Shown: positions 1-10,075, numbered from the stretch's first letter. The stretch: 26,818 bases of DNA from Gnetum montanum (GCA_015680685.1 MNCI01001408.1:64001-90818), one strand, 5' to 3'. Program-made: numbers and translations. The notes: generated by a model from the sequence alone, not told the origin.

Positions 1-1155
1 GGTTACTTAAAGCTTTAGGTTGTACTTGAAGTGTGTCACAAACTAGCCAAGAAGGTCCTCTAGGGAGAAGATTGAGGCCTTGGGTAGCGCATAGTACCAG
101 TATAAGGCCTTGCTAGTGAGTGACATGGGGAACACATGTATGATGGCATGTGGCTAGGTTTGAAGGAGTAGGCACTTAGATCGAAATGTGACTAAGTGTG
201 CATTGGGATCCCCTTCACCATTGTACTTGGTGAGTTAAGATAGTTGGACCCTAGTTGGAAGATTTAGAGGTGGTACCGTAGGACTTATGGGATCATCTTA
301 GTAGAAGTCCACCATCTTGACAATATTAGAGGTGGTAGCCTTAAGCTGGTTAATCTCCTTTTTCAAGCTCTAGATTAGCTGGAATGCCTGATCCAAGCTT
401 AGGGATGTGCTAGCTGATTGCATTGGCTAGGCTTGTGTTGGATGTATGGCATAGGGTTAGATTGTTGGTTGTAAAGTTTGCTAGTTTAACATTGTAGTAG
501 ATAGTTGTTGCCAATTTAACATCATAGCGAATGATTGTTTATGTGTTGGCTAAGGGATGGACGTGGTGACCAAGGTGGACCACACACGAGTGGATTGGAT
601 AGACACCATAAGCAATGATAAGACAAGTAGGACGTAGGATGCCTATGTTGTCTAGGGCTAGGAGGTGGCACCTATGTGAGCATAGGGTTGGGAAAATGCA
701 ATAATTGCTTGCAAGGAAGGCTAAATTGGCATGGTCACCATCTCAGAGAGGATGGATGTAGAACTGAGGAGGGGCTGTACTAGGGAGTGGTTGTTAGAAG
801 ATGGTGTAGAGGGGGCTTTTGTGTTTGAAGCAGGCCTCCTGTGAGGATTCCTCATAGGTTGTCCCTACATCATGCTTGTTTGCACGGATGAATTGGGACA
901 ATAGTTAGTGGTAAGACTCTATGAGTGGGATTATGTTGAACAACATAGGGTTGTGCTCTTATCTATCCTAATGGACTTGTTCGTAATCTTGTTTTGCCTC
1001 TAGGTCGAGGTGATCCACTGGTAATCCTACTTAGATTTTGGCACCAAAAAAATTGTATTATTCATGGCTTAGTGCAGCACACTTTGGGTGGATCCTAGTG
1101 TTGAATGTGTTAGACACTAACATGGAAGGTTGATCTAGATTCATGTTCATAGGTT
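1..1155 (-). pseudogene. Element C gag, N-terminal and core part, decayed
   Basis: Capsid-like Gag protein that would package the element RNA. On the minus strand, conceptual translation shows KYNGEGDPNAHLVTFRSK and, nearer the edge, a segment like SLEDLLG..FVTHFKYNLKL, matching the Retrotrans_gag core of element B at about 20070-19800. Upstream, PLIESYHQLLSQF and LEAKQDY match B's PLTDHYHELLSQL and MEAKQNY. Several in-frame stops are present, so it is dead. It runs off the left edge, and the start near 1155 is an estimate. At about 470-545 the frame contains two KLA-type repeat units (RYDVKLA, YNVKLA), a motif otherwise found in non-gag parts of elements A and B. Confidence 0.75.
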
Positions 1156-1182
1156 GGGTTGTGAGAGTTGTTATTTACAAAA

Positions 1183-1405
1183 AAATGGCTAACTCTAGAA
1201 ACTGTAGAAAAATGACTAACTCTACTGGTAGTAGAAAAATGGCTAAGTATAAAAATGTAGAAAAATGGCTAAGTGTAAAAATGTAGAAAAATGGCTAAGT
1301 ATGGAAACTACAAAAAAATTGACTAAGTGTAAAACTATAGAAAATTTGGCTAAGTATGAAAATGCAGAAAAAATGCCAAGTATAAAAGCTATTGAAAATG
1401 GCTAA
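1183..1405. repeat. ~26-bp tandem repeat in element C leader
   Basis: About eight or nine degenerate copies of a ~26-bp unit of the form AAAAATGGCTAAGTATAAAA followed by ATGTAG. The clearest three start near 1234, 1260 and 1286. A further partial copy lies near 1519-1556. The block sits between the primer-binding site and gag, that is in the 5' untranslated leader on the minus strand. A related AAAAATTT..CTTAG-type unit recurs within the LTR at about 2790-2950. The function is unknown. Confidence 0.8.
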
Positions 1406-1558
1406 CTCTCAAGCTACGCTCACTGCACTGGAGCTTACCATGTTTGCTACACTGGAGCTTGCTATGCTCTAAGAACTTGTTATGTTATCTAGAGCATCTA
1501 GAGTTTTGGTTACACTCTAAAAAATGATAAGTATGAAAATGTAGAAGGAAATGGCAAG

Positions 1559-1575
1559 CCCTCCTTCTAGCACCA
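1559..1575 (-). other. Element C primer-binding site (PBS)
   Basis: The minus strand reads TGGTGCTAGAAGGAGGG here, 5 nt inside the internal LTR edge. It is identical to the PBS of element B at 21565-21581. The TGG start is expected for complementarity to a tRNA 3' CCA end. I cannot assign the primer tRNA from memory. Confidence 0.8.
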
Positions 1576-1580
1576 AAAAC

Positions 1581-2993
1581 TGTGACATTCAAAAACGTTA
1601 GTGGTTGAAACACTGAGAGGTCCACGAGTGTACAGCCTAATCCCAAATCCGTGTGAGGGCCATGGTGGGAAACAAAAATGAGGTGCCCTAAATGGTCTTC
1701 TCGATTAGATAGGGACTTACATGATGTTAAAAAAATCGTGTGTGAGAAAGGTTTATACTACGTTACGTGCAGGCACTGGGGCTAGCTAAGCTAGAGAGTG
1801 GCAGGGTGTCTTGGCCTAAGAATAGTGATGCAAATATGCAAATACGTATGAAAAAGTGAGAAAATACAAGTGTTATGTTGAATACCAAAGAGAAATGCTT
1901 GAGAAATGTAATAGAATTTGAGAAAAAAGGTGCACTACCCTCAAAGGGGAAGCATACCTAATTCCAAAAGGGTCTCAAAAGGTACACAGTGAAAAATAGG
2001 CATAGTGGGAATGTAGTCACAATCTTGGTGGTGCTAGACCATGAAGTCTGATGCTTACCATGATAAACTATGCTTACTAGGTTAGTCACCACGATGTACC
2101 GTGCGATGTGCTACAAGGCTACAATAGGGCTACAGTGTACTATGCAGTGTAGCTATGCTTCTCTACTGAAGTAGTGTGCTTTGGGTCTCATTCACCCACA
2201 GAGCTAAGTGCCAAGATGCCAAAGTGCCAAATGCCAAATGAAAGTGCCAACTACCTAACCAGTGAAAAATGAAAGCCAACCCCTTGAAACATTGGGGTGT
2301 AGGGGTATTTATAGGGCTAGGTTTAGCCCAAAATGTGGATTGGGTGCCATGTGGCAATGCGGTAGGTGGGACGTCAAGAAAAAATTCAAAAACTTTTCTA
2401 AGTCTAGAGGTAACTAGAAAAAGTTCAAAAATTTTCTAACTCTAATTTCTATGCTCATCCCATGTTATGTGTGGGACATGGGACACTAGCTACTATGCAT
2501 GTCCCATGTTATGTGCAGGACATGGGATACTAGTCAGGGATAGGATGTAGCATGGACACTTATAAGAATCTGGTGAATATTGTAATCCTTATTCTTGTTA
2601 TGCTAGCTATTCTTTGGAGGGTAATAGAAGGGGTGGTCTCAAGAGTTAGAAAATCTACAAAATTCCTTTTCCATGCTAAGATAGTTTGACAGCTTCTAGC
2701 TTAACACCTAGGCAAAACTTATCATTAAAAAGTGTGCTATGTTGCCTACACTCTAGAGTGTAGCAGGGGCAATGGGAGCATAGCACAACACCTGGAAAAA
2801 TTTGCTAAGTTTTCACACTTAGAAAAATCTGTAGAAAGTGCCATCATTCTAACACTTAGAAAAATTTTGCAAATTTGGCAATTCGAGCTAACTACACTAA
2901 ACACTTAGAAAAATTTGGGAAAAGTGCCACCATTTTGACACTTAGCTGAATTTGCAGTCGAGATGCCAAGACCCGAAATTTTGTGGTGTTTCA
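1581..2993 (-). repeat. Element C 5' LTR (1413 bp)
   Basis: Bounded by TG (1581) and CA (2993). The internal end lies next to the PBS, and the first ~170 bp align with the LTR of element B (conserved CCGTGTGAGGGCC near 1651 and a GGTCTTNTCGATNAGAT-like block near 1693). The outer end GGTGTTTCA matches B. It contains degenerate AAAAATTT/CACTTAG repeats at 2790-2950 and a TATA-like box. Minus-strand transcription of element C would start in it. Confidence 0.85.
2306..2313 (-). promoter_or_regulatory. TATA box of element C LTR
   Basis: TATAAATA on the minus strand, in the same position relative to the LTR ends and the same sequence as the boxes in both LTRs of element B. Conservation among diverged LTRs supports promoter function. 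Confidence 0.6.
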
Positions 2994-4010
2994 AGTACCA
3001 CCTCCTCCATGATGGCTTGCATGGAGGGTTGACCTTTTGGTCTTAGACAACAAATTGATATTCTAAGAGACCAAGAATCTACACTAGGGAAGCCTAAGAC
3101 CTCATAGCCTAAAGATTGCATTCTCTTGACTTCATGTTCACCATAAAATCTCATCCAATCCCTTCTTCCACACTAGAGAAATCCCCTCAGCACGCAATAG
3201 GAGGGTTGCAACCTTTCATAGCATTAAACAGGCTTCAAAGATGACCAAACTCAGCCACAAATGTGGGAAATTGATGTATTCAAGCCTAAGAGCCTAGAAA
3301 CGTGACTGATTTACATCTTGAGCCTCTCCAGAACCAAAACTCAATGGCACCCCCCCTACTTCATGCTAGTCAGTTGGAACCAACATGGAGAGTGCCTTAG
3401 ACTTGATTTAACCCTGCAAAACCTACCCAAATGATGCCAAAATGCAACCAAGAGATACATAACTACCAGATCTTGGTTCCAGCTATCCATGCAATTCTAT
3501 TTGAGCATGTTTTGACTTAATTTTACATCCTCTATGCTGAGCCTCCCTCCTCAATGTTGGCCAGTGTAGAGACAAGGGGGTGTGACCTAAAATCTTGTGT
3601 TTTGATAGATTTTATCCTCAGAAGTAACTTATTTTGATAGATCTAGCCTTGCACTACCTTGGGAAGGCCCTAAAACCTTAATTTCAACCCTTTGAATTCC
3701 ATAGAATATTTTTTCCCTGGTCATCATGCTAACTCCATGTTGGCTAAGGTGGAATCAACATGAAAGATACTATTAGTCTCAAAATGGAGGTTCTAAAGAT
3801 TGAAATAGGTGTCAAAAGTATCCCATAATCTTTTCTAGCCAATTGAATTAACATGCAAGCCACTAGGCCTTGTGTTTCATTAATGGCCCTCTCTACCCAA
3901 TATGGCCTTTATATAGCCCTATACTTTCTTTATTATAGCCTTATTTGCCTTTTCTTAGCCTTTAATTGGTATCAAATAATAGGTTTTGAGCTTTCCTTAC
4001 CCCCATTTAA
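2994..4010. other. Unassigned AT-rich stretch, possibly element A protease-RT spacer
   Basis: No coding frame or recognisable domain on either strand. Three loosely similar segments near 3354, 3545 and 3722 share words such as CATG..GTTGG..AACATGG..AG, spaced about 180-190 bp, and may be remnants of a tandem repeat; this is weak. By position it precedes the RT exon of element A and may be the counterpart of the 5.1 kb spacer in B. I see no similarity to B's antisense gene. Confidence 0.35.
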
Positions 4011-4085
4011 CACCATATGACCATGGCCCACTATGGTCTTAAACTAGCATCTTGGACTGCTAAGGCCTAAAACTGAAAAAGCTAT
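4010..4085 (+). repeat. KLA-type repeat remnant upstream of element A RT
   Basis: Two copies of the unit ACCATGGCCCACTATGGTCTTAAACTAGC and GGACTGCTAAGGCCTAAAACTG. They closely resemble the array after element A's integrase (25440-25640) and the one in element B's protease-RT spacer (17046-17285). Their place about 230 bp before the RT frame matches the spacer position in B. Confidence 0.6.
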
Positions 4086-4309
4086 TATCCTTGTAGATCA
4101 TTTTTAGCCTTATTTCTCATACTTTCCTTTGTTCAACCTTTATTTTTCCCTTGTTGCACTTTGTTTACTTTTTTTTTTACTCTATTTATAGCCTTGAATG
4201 ATCTTGTTTACATTAGAATAGCATGCATTTGCATAATTTCATAGCACTTTAGCATTTTTTATTCACTTTTACCTAAGTGTCACTTAATATGCTTTTGTTT
4301 AACATGCAA

Positions 4310-5564
4310 GATTAAAGTATGAGTACCTAGGAGCAAATCAATTTACCTTTGTGCCTACATGAATTCCATGGTGATGTAGAATAGTGTATCAAACTTGATT
4401 ACCTAGATCTGGAGCCTAAGAGTCTTGTCAACCACATAGCCTTGATAAAGAAACCTCTATAATGGCCTAAAAACCTAGCCAAAAACCTTGACTTAGAGGT
4501 GGGTGACATAACTAAAGACTCTCTAGTTGAGATTCCTATCATGACACATAATGGTAGGGAGAAAACCCATTAACTAAGTTCCTCACTAGAACCTCAATAG
4601 GCTCAAGACATCAAGAAGGTCCTACAAGGCAACATTAAGGCCTTTGCCTAATCAGACAAAGATATGCCAAGCCTAGACCCATGCTTAGTCTAGCACAACA
4701 TCATACTAGATCCTAGAATTAGACCAGTTAAGCAAAAAGTGTGCAAGATTAGACCTAATTTGGCCTTGCAGTTCATGATGAGATCTTAAAGTTCTACCAA
4801 GCTAGTTTCATTAGGGTTTTCAACTACTCAGAATGGGTGTCCAACATAGTTGTGTTTCCTAAGAAAAATGGGAGCATCCATATTTGCATCAATTTTTGAG
4901 ATCTAAATAAGGCAACTATCAAGGATGGCTTTCCTTTTCTAGTATTGATCAACTCATCAATACTATAGCTAGACATGCCTTGTTTTCCTTTATGAATGGA
5001 TTCTCAGGATATCACTAGATTAGAATCAACCTAGAGCACCAACTTAACATGAACTTCATGATCCCTTGGGGTAGCTTTTGTTATACTATGATGTCCTTTG
5101 GCCTTAAGAATGTAGGAGAAATCCATCAACTAGACATAACCTATATCTTTAGCGATTACATATTAGGTTTGCTCAATGATTACATAGAAAATATAGCTAT
5201 TAAGTCTAAAGTGGCTAGTGACCATGCTAATGACCTACACCTTGTGCTTAAATGATGCCTCAAATATGAGCTTAGGCTCAATCCAAAGAAGTGTGTCTTT
5301 AGTGTTAAGACTAGTAAGATGCTTGGCTTTATAGTATTTAAAGGATACATGCTGATCTTCACAAGGTTAAGGCCATATCCAAGTTAGCAGTGCCTACCAA
5401 CCTTAAGGAGATTCAAGGATTAGAAGGTAGGTTGTAATTTTTCATAGGTTTATTACTAGGCTCACAGATAAGTTACAGCTCATGCAACACTTGCTTAAGA
5501 AAGGGGTTCACTATGAGTGGACAGCTCAATGCCAAGAGGCCTTTGAAAACCGTAAGCAAGAGTT
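4310..5564 (+). pseudogene. Element A reverse transcriptase, decayed, 5' part of pol
   Basis: Conceptual translation follows the RT of element B over its whole length: a DMPSLDPCLV segment near 4660, SEWVSN near 4830, then IPWGSFCYTMMSFGLKN at about 5060-5110 and LNPKKCVF near 5280. The catalytic YVDD box is YIEN at 5181-5192, so both active-site aspartates are gone. Several stops interrupt the frame. A polypyrimidine-rich stretch ending in CAAG at about 4310 sits where B has its splice acceptor. The frame is cut at 5564 by the element B insertion and continues at 23178. Confidence 0.85.
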
Positions 5565-5569
5565 GGTAC
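5565..5569. repeat. Target-site duplication of element B, left copy (GGTAC)
   Basis: GGTAC immediately before the TG of the left LTR. It is repeated at 23173-23177 immediately after the right LTR. Five base pairs is the usual length for Ty3/gypsy integration. Confidence 0.92.
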
Positions 5570-6303
5570 TGTAATGACAGAAAACATCGGTCATTGGAAA
5601 TACCGAGTGAAGATCTATGTACACAGTCTTAACCACGGATCCGTGCGAGGGCCGTGCTAGAGAAAACGAATCCGAGGTGCCTTCAACGGTCTTGTCGATC
5701 AGATAGGGGCTTACTTAATTAGTAAATTGTTGAATATCGCGATAATATATGTATTATATATATATTCCACGAAACAAATTAATTCAATGAATCATAGAAG
5801 GAGTAGAAAACAATGTATAGAACTTGAAATAACGACAACGTTAATGCAACAAGGAAGATCAAATTTAGAAAAGATGCGTAATTCCAAGATCTTTGATTTG
5901 ACTCGAAAGCTGAATATATTGCATACAACGTTCCAACGGTAGACTTCGCTTATCTTTGTGTGAAGCATACATAAAACAATAAGAAAACTATTCAAAAGGG
6001 AGTACAAAATGAAGCTTGATCTACCTCGTAAGCCAAAAGTGGAATTCAAGGAAGGTCAAGCCTGGATGTCTATCGATCAACTGTTTCTAATCAATAAACC
6101 TTGCCAATCGTACCAGATGATCTCTCGATCTCTGATCTGCTCCTTTTGCCTTCGGTAATCTTTGCTCAAAGCTGCTAATGATCGCCAATGAAGAGGATAG
6201 TGTTTTTGCCAAAAGACTGATCGCTCTTGTTGCCAATGCTCAAACAATGTTTTCTCTCTTTTTCAAAAGAAGAAAAATCCCCCTTTTCCTCTACCAACTG
6301 GAG

Positions 6304-6311
6304 TATTTATA
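6304..6311 (-). promoter_or_regulatory. TATA box in left LTR of element B
   Basis: TATAAATA on the minus strand in context CTTATAAATACTCC. It is identical in the right LTR (22322-22329) and in element C's LTR. In the 3' LTR it would drive transcription out into flanking element A if active. Confidence 0.6.
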
Positions 6312-6691
6312 AGTTCAGCATCACGTGGGAAGGCACAACCCTGATGACACGTGTCTCAAACTTTCAGAATGCCGTTGACTTGACAATTTTTATGTTGAAG
6401 CTAGTCATGCTGCATTGTGTTTGGGGGGGGAGGAGGCAAACTACACTGTAAACCACTCCTGCTGAAGCCACCTCATGATTACGCTGCGATACGGTAATAA
6501 GCGTATTGCTGTGTATGGATAGCAGGTGCGTGTCTGGTATTGCCTTAGCTGACTCTGTATTACACTTGTTTAGGCTACATAGCGTGGCAGAGCATAATAG
6601 AGCATAAAAGTAGTTAACTCAAGCTACTTTGTGCTTATTTATGCCGCAAATCATAATGGAGTGTAAAAAAATAGTCAACCTCACAACAAGT

Positions 6692-6726
6692 TACGCTTGT
6701 TTACGCTTCGTAGCGTAATAAGCGTA
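6692..6726. repeat. LTR inverted repeat of GCGTAA motifs (left copy)
   Basis: TACGCTTGTTTACGCT, a 4-nt TCGT loop, then AGCGTAATAAGCGTA: arms of 16 and 15 nt with a single mismatch/indel. The right LTR has the same structure at 22708-22742. The GCGTAA word is repeated elsewhere in the LTR. Confidence 0.8.
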
Positions 6727-7156
6727 GAGTGACCAATCTACAAGAAAGAAGTCAATCTGCCACGCTCCTTTGGACTTTGACTTTGACTTCCTTAAAGCTC
6801 ATTGCGCTGCTCTGCGTAATGGAGCGTAAATTCAGTCCTGAATAAAAGACTTGGTGGAATATGCGATAAGTTGTAGTCTGCTGCTTAGGCCTTAAACTTT
6901 GTCATATTCGCCGAAGTAAGCTACCTTCCAATGTCACATTTCATTAAGCAGAATTATGCTGAGCGATATGACGCTATGTTGCGTAATGTGGTGTAAAGAA
7001 AGAAAACAAAACAAAGTTAGAAATTTTTAAGAAACTTGGAGACTTGATGTTGTGCGTCTCTTTGCCTTGTTCTGTCTTCTGGATTTCTGCTGCAAACTTT
7101 CACCTGAATCATGAATCTTCACCTTAGGCCGATTCGCAATTTCTCATGGTGTTTCA

Positions 7157-7172
7157 ATGGCCCCTCTTTGTT
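7157..7172 (-). other. Polypurine tract of element B
   Basis: The minus strand reads AACAAAGAGGGGCCAT directly before the TG of the 3' LTR. This is the expected plus-strand primer site for reverse transcription. The same 16 nt precede element A's 3' LTR at 26534-26549. Confidence 0.9.
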
Positions 7173-8340
7173 GACATTTACAGGCTTGCCTGAAAGACGT
7201 CGACAAAGAATACGAAATACCAGATGGGTAAAAGTACCAACAGCATCCATCGACAGTTACTCAGGTGTCGCCCTATCAATCTAGAAGTGCAAAAGTAAGG
7301 AAAATTGAAGATAAAATGGTGCGGGAGGGAATGCTTACAGAGGTAAGAAGAGAGAGGCTCGGGGAAGACTCAAGTGTGTGAGTATGGCTTTTCGCACATA
7401 AGCGATTAGGCCTCCTCCTGCGATTGCATTTGCATGGAGTTATGCCGTCATATTGTAGATAAAAGGGCTTGCATGGACGAATTGTGTTACGTCTGCATAG
7501 CCTGGATGAGTTGTGTTTCATCCATTTTTCCAACTTCCCTTTTTTTTTAGGTGTCCACTAGGCGAGTTGCGTTGCGCCAGTTCATGGACTTGATTATAAT
7601 GCATATGCGGAAAGCGTATGTTGCATATTCACATTTTGTACAAGGAAAACAGATGGAATGGCCAAGGAGGGGAGCAGGAAAAAGAGGTCGGATTATGAGG
7701 AAGACAGGGTTGCACTCCTAATTAGATAGGCTAACCGAAGCGGCCATCTCAAAACGCTGGTTGTACTTCATTGCTCTGGTGAACGCACTTTTGAACGATG
7801 TCCTCATAGCAAGTAACCTGTAATCAAAAAGGAAAACAGAGGACACCATTGCCCAGCCAAATCGTCAGAGAAGTTGTTGAAACAAGTACCGTCCAGGGGA
7901 AGAAGGAGTGAGTGGGCCATGGGTAAGGAACCGTAGCAAGAGGCCAGGGTCTCAATGTTGATGCTCGGCCTAGCATATCGTCACCAAAAATAAGGCTCAT
8001 CGCACCCAACTGGTTATGCAAAGAACCAGCTAAGTGAATCTGTGAAGCTAGATTCTGATAGTGATGATGAGCAGAGATCCCCAAGGCTGTAATTGATGAG
8101 AGCTCCCTTGGGGCTCCAGACGGTGAAACTAACCTCTCAGAAGTACCATCACTAAAATGGTCGCAGTAACGGTATCTCTGAGGGATCAGTAGTATGCCTT
8201 TCGGCATATCCAAGGAATCAGCAGAATGCTCGTGAAGTAGCGATGCTGGAACTGTCCCAACATCCCACACTGTTCGTTTTGCAGCTGTGCAGAGACGTTT
8301 ACACTCGTTTGATTTGCATGTTGGCGGTCTGTAGGTCCCA
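7173..8340. other. Element B 3' non-coding region with small hairpins
   Basis: No recognised protein. It lies between the repeat array and the PPT. Near the PPT side there are three small inverted repeats with a common loop: GACG..CGTC at 7478-7492, TGGATGA..TCATCCA at 7503-7524 and GGCG..CGCC at 7561-7578, each enclosing a GTTGYGTT-like loop. The stems differ in sequence but stay paired. A long minus-strand open frame extends from the array (8906) down to 7824, but its second half shows no recognisable domain. Confidence 0.5.
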
Positions 8341-8885
8341 GTTTTAAGTCCTGGTAGACTGTTGTTGCTGGTTTTAAGTTCCAGCAAATCATGGTCCCGG
8401 TTTAAAGTCTGGGTGAACTGAAAAATGCTAGTTTTACGTCGTAGTGGACGACGATAGAGCTGATTTATGGTCTCAGCAGACCGTGCTGTGGATGTGAGTT
8501 TCATGTCGTGACCCGGGGACAAGTCTGTGCTGGTTTTACATCTCAGTAGACAGATGCTTACCTTTGCCAGTTTTATGTCATGGCAGACAACCGGTGCCAG
8601 TTTAGCGTCGTGGTGGACATGTGCAGGAAATGCCAGTTTTATGTCTTGGCAGACCTGTACAAAACTGCCAGTTTTACATTGTAGCGGATGATTGCAATTT
8701 GCCAATTTTACGTTGTGGCAGACAATCGTTGCCAGTTTAACATCATGGCGGACGTGTGCAGAAAGTGCCAGTTTTACGTCGTAGCGGATGATCATTGCCA
8801 GTTTAGCATCATGATGGATGTGTGAGGAGAATGGCAGTTTTACATCGTAGCAGACGATTGTTGCGCTTGATGTTAACACTAGAAA
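8340..8885. repeat. Post-integrase tandem array with 30/36-nt alternation
   Basis: About 15-17 degenerate units such as TTGCCAGTTTAACATCATGG and TGCCAGTTTTACGTCGTAGC. In the better-preserved part (about 8570-8860) units alternate between 36 and 30 nt, a 66-nt higher period. All are multiples of three, and on the minus strand the array is one open frame reading HHDAKLA, RYDVKLA, RHDVKLA, CHNVKLA. It begins right after the integrase stop at 8891. Related arrays occur after element A's integrase and in the protease-RT spacers. Confidence 0.85.
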
Positions 8886-8890
8886 TGCAA

Positions 8891-10075
8891 CTAGATGTAG
8901 TACCACTTCAGGTATATGTGGTTCATGGGATTTGATAACTCGTTGCCGCTGATGTCTGCTAGCTTGAATGCACCATTGCTATATACGCCAGCTACTAAGA
9001 AAGGGCCCTCCCAGTTTGCAGAGAATTTGCCTACTGGTTCGTGAACGACCTTGAGAACCAAATCTCCTTTCTCGATCGGACGTTGTTGAAGATTATGACG
9101 ATGCTTCTACCTCTGCTTATCTTGATACTTTTCGATGGTATCAAGCGTATGTATTCGCTTCTCCTCTACTGAGTCCAAATACATGATCCGAGACTCAGTG
9201 TGTTGAGCGTCATTTATAATCGTGGAGAGGACCATCCGCAGGGAAGGAACTTGTAATTCGAGGGGTAGCACCGCCTCAGCTCTATAGACTAGGCTATAGG
9301 TTGTACTTTCTGTAGCTATTCTACATGTGGTACGATACGCCCATAGCACATAGAGGATCTTTTCATGCCATCGTTTTTTGTTACTACTGAGCATTTTCTT
9401 GAGTAAATTGATAATGAGCTTATTCGTTGCTTCAGCTTGACCATTCGCTTGTGGGTAATAAGGCGAGGAAAAAGATTATTTGATACCAAGGCTATCACAA
9501 AAAGATTTGGTTTCCACACTGCTAAATTATGGCCCATTGTCAGTCACGATAGTCATCAGGAGGCCAAATCTAGTTATGATGTTGTCCAAAATGAAATGGC
9601 AGACCTGTTGAGATGTGATCTTTCGCAAAGGGATGGCTTCAACCCACTTCATGAAATACTCAGTAGCAGTGATTATGAAGCTGTGTCCTGCGGAAGATTT
9701 TGGTGCGATAGGCCCTATAATGTCTAATCCCCATCATTGGAAGGGCCATGTAATCTGCGTCGTGTGTAGTTCCATAGGCGACACATGTATAAGGTTCGCG
9801 TAACACTGACACGTGTCACACATTTTAACCTTTGTAAGACAGTCTTTTTCCATATACGGCTAATAATACCCTAAGCAACGGATTTTAGTGACCATGACTC
9901 GTGGAGCTACGTGTCCTCCACACAGTCCCTCGTGAACTTCACCAACTATACGTTGTGCTTGGTCTTTGTTAACGCAAGTAAGCAATACTCCATTGAAAGA
10001 GTGTCTACAAAGGATATTGTCTCCTATGATGACGTATTGCCCTAGCTTGCTTGCGGATTGCATCTTTTTGTGCAC
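8891..10075 (-). pseudogene. Element B integrase, decayed
   Basis: Integrase that would insert the element cDNA into the host chromosome. N-terminal zinc-binding HHCC region: VHEGLCGGH then MCDTCQ. Core DDE: GLDIIGPIAP (first D), VTDNGP (second D) and QANGQAEATNK (E). C-terminal GPF-type module: NWEGPFLVAG. The frame ends with YLKWYYI and a stop at 8891-8893. It is broken by stops, among them TGA at 9734-9736 and TAA at 9527-9529, both shared with element A's copy. It is in a different frame from the aRNH upstream, so an indel lies near 10055. Confidence 0.9.

Larger units (their letters stand above)
1..2993 (-). mobile_element. Element C: 5' part of a Tat-like Ty3/gypsy retrotransposon
   Basis: A minus-strand LTR retrotransposon of which only the 5' LTR, primer-binding site, leader and N-terminal gag lie in the window; pol would be beyond the left edge. 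The LTR ends match those of element B (5570-23172): TGT at the internal edge and GGTGTTTCA at the outer edge. The gag fragment is homologous to the gag of B. Sequence on the right (2994 on) is not LTR, so 2993/2994 is the insertion boundary. The target duplication cannot be tested because the other end is missing. It may have inserted into element A, which resumes to its right. It is older-looking than B, with many stops and very few CpG. Confidence 0.85.
5570..7156 (-). repeat. Element B 3' LTR (left copy, 1587 bp)
   Basis: Begins TGTAATGACAG and ends GGTGTTTCA. It matches 21588-23172 throughout. It contains a TATA box (6304-6311), an AT stretch TATTATATATATAT (5752-5765), a hairpin-forming inverted repeat (6692-6726) and many copies of GCGTAA or its complement between about 6480 and 7000. 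Short open frames inside it recur as alignable LTR sequence and are not taken as genes. Confidence 0.95.

Noticed and set aside
6422-6431. G-run (GGGGGGGG) as a functional G-quadruplex
   Set aside because: A single G run, also present in the other LTR at about 22440. There are no four spaced G tracts, so it is more likely a simple homopolymer.
5727-6451. Short open frames on both strands inside the left LTR (and 21798-22520 in the right LTR)
   Set aside because: They lie in U3/U5-type LTR sequence, are not conserved in length between the two LTR copies, and show no protein-like features.
8340-8885. CRISPR-like array
   Set aside because: Units are degenerate, directly abutting, of 30/36 nt, with no unique spacers. 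The context is a plant retrotransposon.
7824-8906. 360-codon minus-strand open frame as a conventional gene
   Set aside because: The first half is the tandem array, which lacks stops because the unit does, and the rest shows no domain. Its possible coding role is kept only as a low-interest finding.
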